From Amoebophrya sp. AT5.2 (taxonomy: Eukaryota; Sar; Dinophyceae; Syndiniales; Amoebophryaceae): 13,397 nucleotides of DNA. The position numbers were made by a program, and so were the translations under genes. The DNA is taken from positions 1 through 13,397 of the forward strand of contig RXOD01005573.1 of the NCBI GenBank assembly GCA_005223375.1. The letters are read 5' to 3'. The notes under the pieces were generated by a model, which saw nothing but the letters and a program-made list of their open reading frames with translations, had not been told where the DNA came from and did not search any database. This document shows positions 1 to 7,373 of the stretch, one piece after another; position 1 is the first letter of the stretch; each line of letters begins with the position of its first letter.

Positions 1-272
1 AAAGGAGACCCATCACGAAGTACAAGTACTTTCTTACCAGTTGGCCACTTACCAGCTGGTTCGGTCATAGTCATGTAGGTAGCCATCACCGGACGGAAGC
101 TGAACTCCTTCAGCAACGACAGCGCCGCGACCCCATAGTGGTCTTCCGAAATCTGCTTGCCAAACTTGGACAGACGCGTTTCGCCAGCCGGAGACTCCGG
201 ATCCATCGGGTCAGCAGAGGGCCGGAGAATCATCATCCAGTGCATCGGGTCGGGTTTCGAAACCGGGGGCGA
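1..272 (-). CDS. exon of unknown protein, open at window edge
   Basis: Minus-strand reading frame, open from just after an in-frame TGA-TAG (273-278) to the left edge. It includes the stretch EDHYGVAALSLLKEFSFRP. Codons are rich in G/C at position 3, which supports coding. The frame must be entered through a splice acceptor (…GATAG at 273) or start at the ATG at 243-245. Two donor-like sites follow each other: GTAAGT (52-47) and GTAAGA (37-32). They lie 15 nt apart, so either choice keeps the frame and the difference would be five residues. The frame also stays open past both to base 1. I do not recognise the family. It may be a downstream exon of the Cys-rich gene at 837-1706. Coding is likely; function is unknown. 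Confidence 0.45.
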
Positions 273-836
273 CTATCATACTTCTTGCCCCGCGTAGTCG
301 ATAAAACTAGTCCACCAGAAGTAGAAGAGAGATACGTAACTCATTGGGAAGTCTCTTTTGTGGTAACAAGTAAACTAATAGATACAAAACCATAGACTTG
401 GCTGCCGCCGTAGCGGCCCCGTACGAGAATACGAGGGGGGTGGACTCCTGGTGACAAAGTAAATATCAGGCAGGTGCTCCGTCTCCTGCATCGACGTCTG
501 CGTCATCGGCACGGGTTTCTTCCTGTGGGATTTGGATTCCGCCGCGATCTATAGCTGCGCAGCAAAGGTCGCCACTAAAGCACCTACTGGATGACGTGCC
601 TCCTCTGCCAGTGCAAGTGGCACCCACTCCAAAAGGACCCAGCTGCGTTCGGTCATCTCCACAGACGAGTATACTCTATGGACGCCCTGGCCATTGGCAT
701 TGCCTTTGCCATTGCCTCTACAACTAGTACAATCAATAGTTTTTCCTGAAGATTTACCTGTTAACATACTTATAGATACATCTCATTCCCCTGGAGCAAG
801 AAATCTTTTTCATCGTTTCTCCTGCCTAGCGTCCAC
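273..836 (-). other. region between exons with weak exon-like blocks
   Basis: No feature here is certain. On the minus strand, 549 to about 700 is open and contains MTERSWVLLEWVPLALAEEA with many G-starting codons, ending at a TAG (549-551). A second block, about 380-545, opens right after that TAG and contains PMTQTSMQETEHLPDIYF. Both could be exons of the gene that includes 837-1274, joined by introns whose ends I could not fix. The left part (280-380) shows nothing recognisable. Confidence 0.2.
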
Positions 837-1274
837 AGATGCGTCGAACGTGTACGAGATTGCATTCATCAGGCCGATTGGCGACAGAAACGCAAACTTG
901 TCGCACCAGAACTCCGGCGGCAGCTGGTCGCTATTGAACCCCTTCTTCATTTCCGGCAAACAGGTCCCCGCGCTTCCACTCGCTGCCTTCTTGTTCGTCT
1001 GCAGACTCGTGGAAGCGGGGCACTGCACGCAGGCCGACGCGGAATACCCGTTCTTTTCGTCGTGGCAGTTGGAAGCGGTGGTGACCTTACACGTCTGCAC
1101 GGCGGGACGGATAGGGCCCCAGTACGTGGCATTGGCCTGGCACGTGGAACGGTCCTCGCACTCGCAAACGATTTCAGCTTTCTGTGGGTGTTTTACTTTT
1201 GGATTTTTCGTTTTTTTGGAGCAATTACTTCTGCCTCTCCCATAGTTGGCTTGAGTCGTCGTGGTCCTGGTATT
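837..1274 (-). CDS. exon of Cys-rich secreted-type protein
   Basis: The minus-strand exon block is entered after an acceptor-like TTTTACCAAGATAG and is open to a donor-like GTGGAC at 836. That is 438 nt, phase 0 on both sides. It begins with a Thr-rich linker (NTRTTTTQ) and a Lys-rich stretch, followed by a cysteine-dense part with CEDRSTCQANATYW, GYSASACVQCP and a further C about every 10-20 residues. The cysteine spacing and an N-x-T glycosylation-type site suggest an extracellular or luminal protein. The opposite strand also has an ORF here, but its composition looks like a shadow. Family not recognised. The block joins in phase to the exon at 1421-1706 through the intron 1420-1275. Confidence 0.55.
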
Positions 1275-1420
1275 CTATCTTGGTAAAAATAAATATTGAT
1301 AATTCATTTTTATATATTTTTCACGCGCCCGCGGCCGCGCGGGCGCGAGGCCGCGGCGGAGGAGGAGACGAGAGCAACAGCAACCTCCGGTACTGCTAGT
1401 CCTGGGGTACTTTTAGGTAC
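1275..1420 (-). other. intron with GC-rich hairpin
   Basis: Inferred intron (146 nt) between two Cys-rich exons. It starts GTACCT and ends …AAGATAG. It contains an A/T-rich stretch and a perfect GC hairpin (1324-1347). Reading through it on the minus strand gives only a low-complexity Ala/Ser/Arg tail. The phase is 0 on both sides. Confidence 0.4.
1324..1347. repeat. perfect GC hairpin, 10-bp arms
   Basis: Arms CGCGCCCGCG and CGCGGGCGCG surround the 4-nt loop GCCG. They are exactly complementary and follow directly after an A/T-rich stretch (TTTTTATATATTTTTCA). The hairpin lies inside the inferred intron 1275-1420. Confidence 0.85.
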
Positions 1421-1706
1421 AGTGATTTTTACGTCCATTTCGACCATTATTTGCGCGGACATTTCTTTGATGCGTGCTTGTGGCGGGTATCTGAAATTAT
1501 CGGGAAGTACCTGTCCGGTATTTACGCAGGCGGAGTGTTCGTGATAGCCCGGGTGTCCGCCCGTTTTGTAGTTGTCGCAAGGTTCCAAGAAACCCTGCCC
1601 CTGGTATATGGTGGGACCAGCTGATAAGTATGTTGGTAAAGTGGTAGTAGGTGGTGTTGAAAGCTCCTGGGGCAGGGCTTCGAGGTCCCCTCTGCTGGTC
1701 GTGGTC
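1421..1706 (-). CDS. exon of Cys-containing extracellular-type protein
   Basis: The minus-strand block is open from the acceptor-like CTTCTTAG (1711-1707) to the donor-like GTACCT (1420-1415). It starts with RTTTSRGD, closely echoing the start of the next exon (RTTTTQ). It then has a Thr/Pro-rich linker that could itself hide a small intron, and a compact part with PCDNYKTGGHPGYHEHSACV followed by MSAQIMVEMDVKI. Two cysteines, aromatic/His-rich spacing and the Thr/Pro linker fit a secreted or surface protein. Family not recognised. Upstream exons, if any, would lie between 1707 and 2017 or belong to the RND-like gene. Confidence 0.45.
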
Positions 1707-1926
1707 CTAAGAAGAGGTCTTGCTTCCTACAGAGTACAGCCAACAATAAATCGCCACTCTAGAAGAAGCGGCGCACTCTTTCGCCGTATTTTGCTGCAGG
1801 CTCTATCAGCCATGGCTTCATCCCTCTACCTCCGAAAGGCTTATCTCCCGACGCGGACGCTGTGTATTCGCACGGCGTCGAGGGCGAGTGTATCGCCTCG
1901 TTTAAGTAAGTAGTTCCCATCAGGCA
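1707..1926 (-). other. possible small exons, unresolved
   Basis: Two minus-strand frames look coding here. One (about 1830-1905) reads AIHSPSTPCEYTASASGDK. The other overlaps it with MPDGNYLLKRGDTLALDAV and ends at a TAA (1841). Both have many G-starting codons. Neither can be joined with confidence to the exons on either side. The tandem GCCTGAT (minus strand, about 1934-1920) is a small local duplication. Confidence 0.2.
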
Positions 1927-3854
1927 TCAGGCATCTCTCATCAGCTGGCCTCGCTTCATATGGTACAAGATGTTGGAGACGGCGCCGTTCCAAGCTGTGC
2001 CGTTGGTGGTGGACATCGTTGGAGGGGTGAAGCGCCCATTTTTGGCAGCATTTCTGGCGTGTTGCTCTCTTGGCTTCGGTCGCGATCAAGAAATACGAGA
2101 CAAAACATCACAAGACGAAATACGACACAACACAGAATAAAAATGCACGGACTCACTCTGTCCACCTCCTGCACGCTGCTTTGCGGACACATCATGCCAG
2201 ACCAACTACCCAACTTCCTTCAAGAGTTTCACGCCCAGTGGAATGTCCAGGCAAATGGGTCGATCCTCCCCTTAACATCGCGTTCCCGGTGAAGAGATCC
2301 GGGTTCAGCGGGCACATGTCGGGGGAGTACGAGTACCTTTATGATCGATTGAAGTTGAACAACATGCAAGTCCTTGCAGAAATAAAGAGTTGTGGCTGCG
2401 AAAGGTAGCTTCCAAGGTCGTGGGTCCTATGTATAGGTCGAAAATAATCGACATAGAAATTTCGATTTGTCTCTCGTGTCCACGGAACAAGTAGTAGTTG
2501 GTCGGGTAGTAAGACGACTGGGCGTCCTCGGACGAGAAAGGGAGCCGAGGCTTCAATTGCACGGGCGTTCATCAACCTTTCCCGTCTCTGAAACGAGGGC
2601 GGCACCAAGTGCAAAAGGAAGAGCAAACAAGTACCCCTTTCCCTCCTTGGTCACGCGCTTCTTCACGTACTGCTCCCAGCGGTAGATCGCGTCCACCGAA
2701 TCCGAATGACACATGTCCGAGCCGTCCTGCAAATAAACCGATTCCGGATATAAATGAACGCATCTTCCACTCGAGTTCGCGGAGGTAGAAGATCAAGTTC
2801 AAGCAGTTGTATAGTAACTTCTTGTTCGTATATATTTTAAGTTTGTCTTTCTGTTTGTCCCGGGCGGGAGCTGATAAAATTGGGACCATCTTCTAAATGA
2901 AGTTTTCGCTTTATTTCGTCAATCAATCGATGGATTGCTTGCTCGCGCTGTTGTCGGACGAGTCCGATAATGGCTCGAGCTCGTAGCCACAGGCCAAGGG
3001 ATGCGCATCCCAAGGCCTTGAGCCAGAATGGCTCGGAAAAATAAAATCAATTCACCTTCGAGTAGAGCAGGAAGAGGAAGGTTTCTTCTTTTCCCTTTTC
3101 CTGGTCCTTGCACTCCTGGTTCAGTTCCGACGCGATGTCGGGGTTCTTCGTGTAACCCAACACCGAGGCCTTGTGCGCGGGCGTGTCGAGGTACTCTTTG
3201 CGGGCTCTTTGCGCGGACTTTTCCACACGGTCGAGACGCTCCGCCGCCATGGTGGACACCGGGGACCACATCTTGTAGTCCGACCGGTACGCGAATCCAC
3301 GATTCTTATTCACGGGACCTGCGTCGTGGAACACAAAATCGAGGGGAATCAATCAATCAAAATGTATAATACGACTACTCAGTGATTTCGGTGATCGGTA
3401 TTGTTGTAGCTACTGACCTCTGACGTCGACGTCTCGATGGATAAGGGAAGCAAAACAGCTAGAGGAGGTGCGGCGCAAAAGCTGCAAGAAGAAAGAATCC
3501 TCGCCCATGACGATGGGTCTTCACAATATAACGCGATACGATAGCAGGTTTCACTTCAGTAATTTGGTGTCCTCAAAATAATGAAAGGCAAAATAGAAGG
3601 ATACTTCTAGCTGCGCGGCCGTTGTGGTCTGTTTGTGTAAGGGAGATCAGCAGCGGGATGGAGGAGAGCATTAGGAGCCAGAAGCCGAAGCAGCAGCACC
3701 CGATCGGTGCGCGCGCGGCTTGGCGCCCGTAGGCGCGGCCAATCTGCTCGAAGCCACGATCGAACCACCCCGACACCACGTCCACGCCCCCCTTGCACTC
3801 CTTCGTCGCATCCTGTGGTGCAGCGCCCGCACGCGTGGGCGCAACGTCGGCCAT
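1927..3854 (-). CDS. RND/Patched-like membrane protein, N-terminal part
   Basis: Multi-exon gene. Exons that join in phase: 3854-3605, 3318-3056, 2726-2577, 2550-2453, 2336-2277, 2017-1927. The start ATG is at 3854. The N-terminus has GWFDRGFEQIGRAYGR followed by one membrane helix (CCCFGFWLLMLSSIPLLISL). This matches the cytosolic lead-in and TM1 of Patched/NPC-type RND proteins. The next exon has YRSDYKMWSPVS, like the 'LW.P..S' segment after TM1. Then come DGSDMCHSDSVDAIYRWEQY, FSSEDAQSSYYPTNYYLF and TNGTAWNGAVSNILYHMK, all in the order of the first extracellular loop. The family normally moves lipids or sterols across membranes. Odd points: after 1927 no block of TM2-TM6 helices (sterol-sensing domain) is visible, the intron 2576-2551 is only 26 nt, and the last acceptor is non-canonical. 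Coding is fairly sure for 2453-3854; the family is moderate; the last two exons are weak. Confidence 0.55.
2018..2136 (-). repeat. introner-like dispersed repeat, copy 1
   Basis: Aligns with 13180-13290. Shared parts on the plus strand: AGGGGTGAA, CCATTTT, GGC(A/G)GCATTTCTGG, then a variable 25-30 nt, then a tail of degenerate (A/G)AGAC(A/G)AAATAC-like units. On the minus strand it forms the 3' end of the inferred intron 2276-2018 of the RND-like gene, with the polypyrimidine-like CACCCCTC near the junction. Here the intron would end in AAC rather than AG. Confidence 0.7.
2969..3035. repeat. palindromic element with 9-bp direct repeats
   Basis: The core 2991-3018 is a near-perfect palindrome centred at 3004/3005 (perfect GGGATGC/GCATCCC, extended by AGGCC/GGCCT across one AA:AA mismatch). 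A second hairpin (GAGCCA-GAA-TGGCTC) is at 3020-3034. The 9-mer AATGGCTCG occurs at 2969-2977 and 3027-3035, flanking the palindrome like a target-site duplication. The whole lies in the inferred intron 3055-2727 of the RND-like gene. Confidence 0.7.
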
Positions 3855-3861
3855 GGTGTTG

Positions 3862-4994
3862 ATGCTCCTCGATGTCAATCCAGGAGGGAAGTCGAAGGCC
3901 AATTTCGCGCGAGCGTAAAACTAAATCTAAATTACAGGATCAATTGGAAGATGTGGATCTTTTATTCGTGGGAAGCGTTCCAGGAGGTCGTGGAAAGCAA
4001 AGCGTCTCACCAGGTCAATGAAGAAAAGATAGTATTAGATATCATTGGAGGACGACTGATTCGTACTGATAGATTGCACAAAAAGAAATTCGTGGGCAGG
4101 GCGGGCACTAGTTCGTTGGTACCACGTAGATGAATTAATGTTCGTACGTTTTACCGCCACTCCACCACGCAGCCAAAAAAAAAAAAACGTTGCCGGAAGA
4201 ACAGCAGAAAAAAAACATGAGACCGACGCACAGATTTCACTTCAGTCACGGAAAGAAGAAACAAACTTATACCAAAAAAACAAGAGCACTCTAATGCCGA
4301 AAAAAAGACGTGCATGAGAGCTACATGATTTGATTTCATTTCTTTTCGTTTCAAGGGTGCGCGACTGCATGCGGACAACATAACATAACATCCATGAACA
4401 AACGCCAACAGGCTCGCTGCGCAGCCTGGTAACCACGGTAACTGCAGGCGCGACCTATCTCCTGCTCGAAATGTTTGATCTTCGTGCAGGCAGCGCGAGG
4501 CATTTGGTAAGTGGTTCATTCAGACTCAGATTCACTTCAGATTCCGAAACTCGTGGTCCCGCTCGTCCTGTCGGCGGCAGATAGAATTCCTGCTCCAAAA
4601 TGGTTCGCAATCTCTCAACATAGGGCGACTCGCCGATATTCAGCTTTACACATAGTGAAAATGCGTAGAGTGTATTCAATTCAGGGTCTTTCGGATGCGG
4701 ATCTTGTGAAATTCATTGTACAAGCAACTAGAATTAGGCTTGCCTTTACTAGTAAGTGGTGAAGACGATGACGAAGAACAAGAACTTTTGTGAAGGTAAG
4801 TATACTTTGGTGCTGAAACATTGGTCTTGATTACATTTGAAGTGAAAGTCTATATTCAAAGAGCAGTTCAAATTAGTGGCGAGCGCCGTTAAGTACCTCC
4901 AGCGCAGTATAATGTAATTAAGTGTTGTCACTTCCAGATCCAGGCTGATCATCGCGACGAATCGTCCGCAACTCGATGCGAGTGGACGACATAG
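3862..4994 (+). CDS. multi-exon gene of unknown function, tentative
   Basis: Exon-like blocks on the plus strand: up to 3914, 3938-4013 (DQLEDVDLLFVGSVPGGR), about 4139-4318 (Lys-rich, ends MPKKRRA, nuclear-signal-like), about 4390-4506, 4541-4751 (IPKLVVPLVLSAADRIPAPK, later SIQGLSDADLVKFIVQATR), about 4855-4905 (EQFKLVASAVKYLQR) and 4938-4994 (ends TAG). Support: the 34-nt intron 4507-4540 has a consensus donor GTAAGT and acceptor TTCACTTCAG and joins phase 0 to phase 0. A second GTAAGT donor is at 4752 and an acceptor GTCACTTCCAG precedes 4938. Intron 3915-3937 would be 23 nt. The start is unknown; an ATG lies at 3862, only 7 bp from the RND-like start on the other strand. The minus strand is also open in several blocks, so strand is not proven. 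No family recognised. Confidence 0.35.
4507..4540 (+). other. 34-nt intron
   Basis: Donor TTG|GTAAGT, acceptor TTCACTTCAG|ATT, phase 0 on both sides. The acceptor word TTCACTTCAG also occurs at 3550-3559 and 4228-4237 on the same strand. Confidence 0.45.
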
Positions 4995-5179
4995 CAATCA
5001 TTTGAGACTCTCTGCTTTATGCTGTCGATAAGGCAAAATGTGCATGGAAACGACCCTGACAACAGCTCAGGGACAAGTCTTGAGATTAGAGCACGAAAAT
5101 GAATTTTTGGTCTGTCACTTCGATTTTTTTATTGGGGTTGATTTCCTTCCAGGGATCATGATCAATTGCAATTCATTTC

Positions 5180-5316
5180 TCACCAGCGTCGGCGGATCAT
5201 GAACATGCCCCCCACGACCAAGAACAGGTAAGCTGCTCCGCGACCTCCACTACCTTCCTCCTCGTGGTGCGACGCACGCCCCCGCCGCCGCCGCCCAAAC
5301 ATTAGTACCGCCCCAC
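5180..5316 (-). other. possible alternative C-terminal exon of TSP1 gene
   Basis: Downstream of the TAG at 5317, another minus-strand frame reads HHEEEGSGGRG and then a hydrophobic AAYLFLVVGGMFMI followed by RRRW and a TGA (5180-5182). This looks like a membrane anchor with a short basic tail. No good junction links it to the exon above. The plus strand here has a consensus donor (AACAG|GTAAGC, about 5226-5234), so the block could instead be a shadow. Confidence 0.25.
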
Positions 5317-7300
5317 CTACGCAGCTGCGAAGAGCGTCGCGACGACTCCCACCGCTCCCGCCAGCAGGGCGCTCTTCCATCCCATGAGCATCCCGTTCCC
5401 AAAGCGGCCGCTCGCGCTCGACGCCGCGGTGGCCTGATTTAAATGAAAAATTTTGTTTCTGTCCGGGATCGCGGGGCTGACGCCCGTGACCGAGTTCGGG
5501 AGACAGCGGACCCGGCGTCCCCTCCAGGACCATCGATCGCGATGTCCCATCGACAACCGAGGCTGCGTCAGGGAACCGTGATGTGTACTGTAGGGCAGAG
5601 AATGTGAGTACAACATGGCTATAGCTACTGCTGCTCGCACTGAGAGAAAAAAGGAAAAACACGAGAGGCTAGACAGTCATCGAGTGAGGCCTACCAATAC
5701 CGTTCCGCCCGGGATCGCGGGGCTGACGCCCGTGACCGAGTTCACTTCGTACGCAGCCGCCAGGCTCGTGTCCGCGTTGATCTTGGTGTTGATCTCCGTC
5801 TTCAGCGACGTCTTGAATGTGTCCGCCTCCATCGCCGTGGAGGCCACGTTCGCCGAGCTCGCGTCTGCGAACGTGAGAGTCACGTCCACCTGTAGCTGCC
5901 GGTCCGTCGCTGACAGGTGCCGGAGTTCTGCGCCGCTTGCTCCGGTTTCCGCGGCTTCCTCTTCGTCTTCCCCCGTGGCCAAAAGCGCGCGCCTGCTGCA
6001 GGTGCTGGTCGTCGGGCAGGTGCTGCACGTGATTTGTTCGATCACGCAGCCCTGGGCGTTGGTCGCGGTCTTGAAGCCCTCCGCGGTCGCGGTCTTGAAG
6101 GCCGTGTCCGCGTTCAGCTCGGCCTGGGTCTTGCACGCCGGCATCGCGAATGCCACGGTTGCCCGCGTCGCGAGCTGCGACGGCTGCAGCGGCGCGGCCG
6201 TCACGGCGGTGGTCGGCGCAGCGACCATCTGCGTGTAGAAGTTGCACGTCCGGGTCTCGGGCGAGCTCGGGCAGGGCGCGCCGTTGTTCGCGGTCGCCTG
6301 GACGGCGGTGAACGCCCGCTGCATCTTTCCCGGGACGAAGGCGGAGACCATCCCCGTGTTCCCGGCGGCGATTTGCGCCTCGACGTCCGCCACGGACAGC
6401 GCGGCGCAGCTGGTGGGGGCGTTTGTGGCCGACTTCTGGAAGCTTTTCCACGCCGTGGTGGCGGACGTGGTCGTGTCCGCGGCGAGGGCGGCGTACTGGG
6501 CGAAGGTTTTCACCTCGACCGACTTGGCGCCACTGGCGTCGGTCAAAAGCTGGTAGTAGCACATCAGCGCGTCGTCCTCGCACCCTCCCCACTGCGACCA
6601 GTACCCCTGGCAGTGCGTGCCGCAGGTCGCCGTCACCACCGCGCCCGTGAGCGGGCAGGACTCCGACTCCACCGTGGTGTTCGTGCGCGTGTAGGTCTTC
6701 GAGTTCACCCCGTTGGTGCAGCCGTTGTCCGCCCACGTCCCGGTGCAGTTCACGCCCCCGGAAACGCCGCCCCCGGACGCGGCGGCGGTGTTGCCGCAGG
6801 GGCGCTGGTCGACGGCGTTCTGGTGGAACGCGCACATGGTCGCGCCGGTCCCGGAGGGGAAGGTGGAGATCACGTAGGTGCGCGACTCCACGGAGTCCGT
6901 GCAGTTGCCCCACGCGCTCCAGGCGGCGACACAGTTCACGGTCGTAACCGCCGCAACCGTGGTCGTGGTCGTGACCGTCGCAGCGCCGCTGGTGCCCAGG
7001 GCAGCGACCACGGAAGATTTGGTCACCTCGGCAGCCGCGGCGAAGACGGGCAGCGTCGCCGTGCCGACGTTAGACCCGGCGCCGTCGTAACAGGGACACC
7101 AAAGCTTGTAGTCGACAGTCACGGACCCGGTCTGGGGGTACTTGTTGCGCGTGATGGAAGTAGTCGTGGTAGCTGGAAGGAATGAAGGGATGAATGTTTT
7201 TACACAAGTACTCAGTGGTATGTCGATGTCCTCGGCGCCACTCATGTTGACAAAAACAGCAGCCAAAGTACTTTATGAGAGCCACGAAAAACATCAGCAT
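5317..7300 (-). CDS. TSP1-repeat surface protein
   Basis: Best reading: exons 7300-7272, 7240-7212, 7172-5701 and 5433-5317, 548 aa, with mini-introns of 31 and 39 nt and one of 267 nt. The second and third introns have clear acceptors (TTCCTTCCAG, TTTAAATCAG); the first 30 codons are the weak part. The N-terminus MLMFFVALI is a short signal-type sequence. The body has thrombospondin-1-like modules: CVAAWSAWGNCTDSVESRTY, a degenerate NCTGTWADNGC module, and HCQGYWSQWGGC followed by a long insertion. A beta-rich, SEA-like part (VDVTLTFADASSANV) lies near 5870-5905. The C-terminus has the hydrophobic MGWKSALLAGAVGVVATLF, a GPI-signal or membrane anchor. TSP1 modules in protists serve adhesion. 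An alternative tail downstream (5180-5316) would add a second hydrophobic segment. TSP1 identity is good; exact ends are moderate. Confidence 0.7.
5434..5700 (-). other. 267-nt intron carrying a copy of the exon end
   Basis: The donor is ACG|GTATTG, directly after the exon copy of the 35-bp repeat. The acceptor is TTTAAATCAG|GCC. The phase is 0 on both sides. The frame across it is closed by a TGA at 5677. Near its 3' end it contains a second, exact 35-bp copy of exon sequence (5463-5497). Confidence 0.6.
5463..5497. repeat. 35-bp exact direct repeat, intron copy
   Basis: Begins CCGGGATCGCGGGGCTGACG and is identical over 35 bp to 5709-5743, at an offset of 246 bp. The match ends abruptly on both sides. 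It encodes NSVTGVSPAIP in the same frame as the exon copy. Confidence 0.9.
5709..5743. repeat. 35-bp exact direct repeat, exon copy
   Basis: Exon copy of the repeat at 5463-5497, located at the end of the long TSP1-gene exon, 8 nt before the inferred donor site. It encodes NSVTGVSPAIP. Confidence 0.9.
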
Positions 7301-7373
7301 CACATCACACCGTGCCAAGCTATTCCAGACTCACTGCAGAGATACATATAAATCTCAATCTGACGAAAACTAC

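Noticed and set aside
2727..2830. Minus block KLLYNCLNLIFYLRELEWK as an extra RND exon
   Set aside because: Out of phase with both neighbouring exons; the acceptor at 2727 fits directly with the previous exon.
3437..3544. 35-codon plus ORF starting MDKGSKTARGG
   Set aside because: Too short, lies in the inferred first intron of the RND-like gene, and no splice partner was found.
4151..4519. 122-codon minus frame with Phe-rich hydrophobic end
   Set aside because: The Phe run is the antisense of lysine codons in A-tracts on the plus strand, so it looks like a shadow.
3927..4992. Minus-strand reading of the same region (ATG at 4992, block KHFEQEIGRACSYRGYQAA at about 4420-4476, end at 3927)
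   Set aside because: Individual blocks look good but the last exon cannot be joined in phase. Plus-strand donors and acceptors are stronger.
5669..6913. 414-codon Arg/His-rich minus frame within the TSP1 gene
   Set aside because: Shifted frame of a GC-rich exon. Composition is almost only Arg, Gly, His and Asp, while the true frame has TSP1 cysteine and Trp patterns.
5917..7185. 422-codon plus-strand frame
   Set aside because: Antisense shadow of the TSP1 exon, Arg/Gly-rich and without domain motifs.
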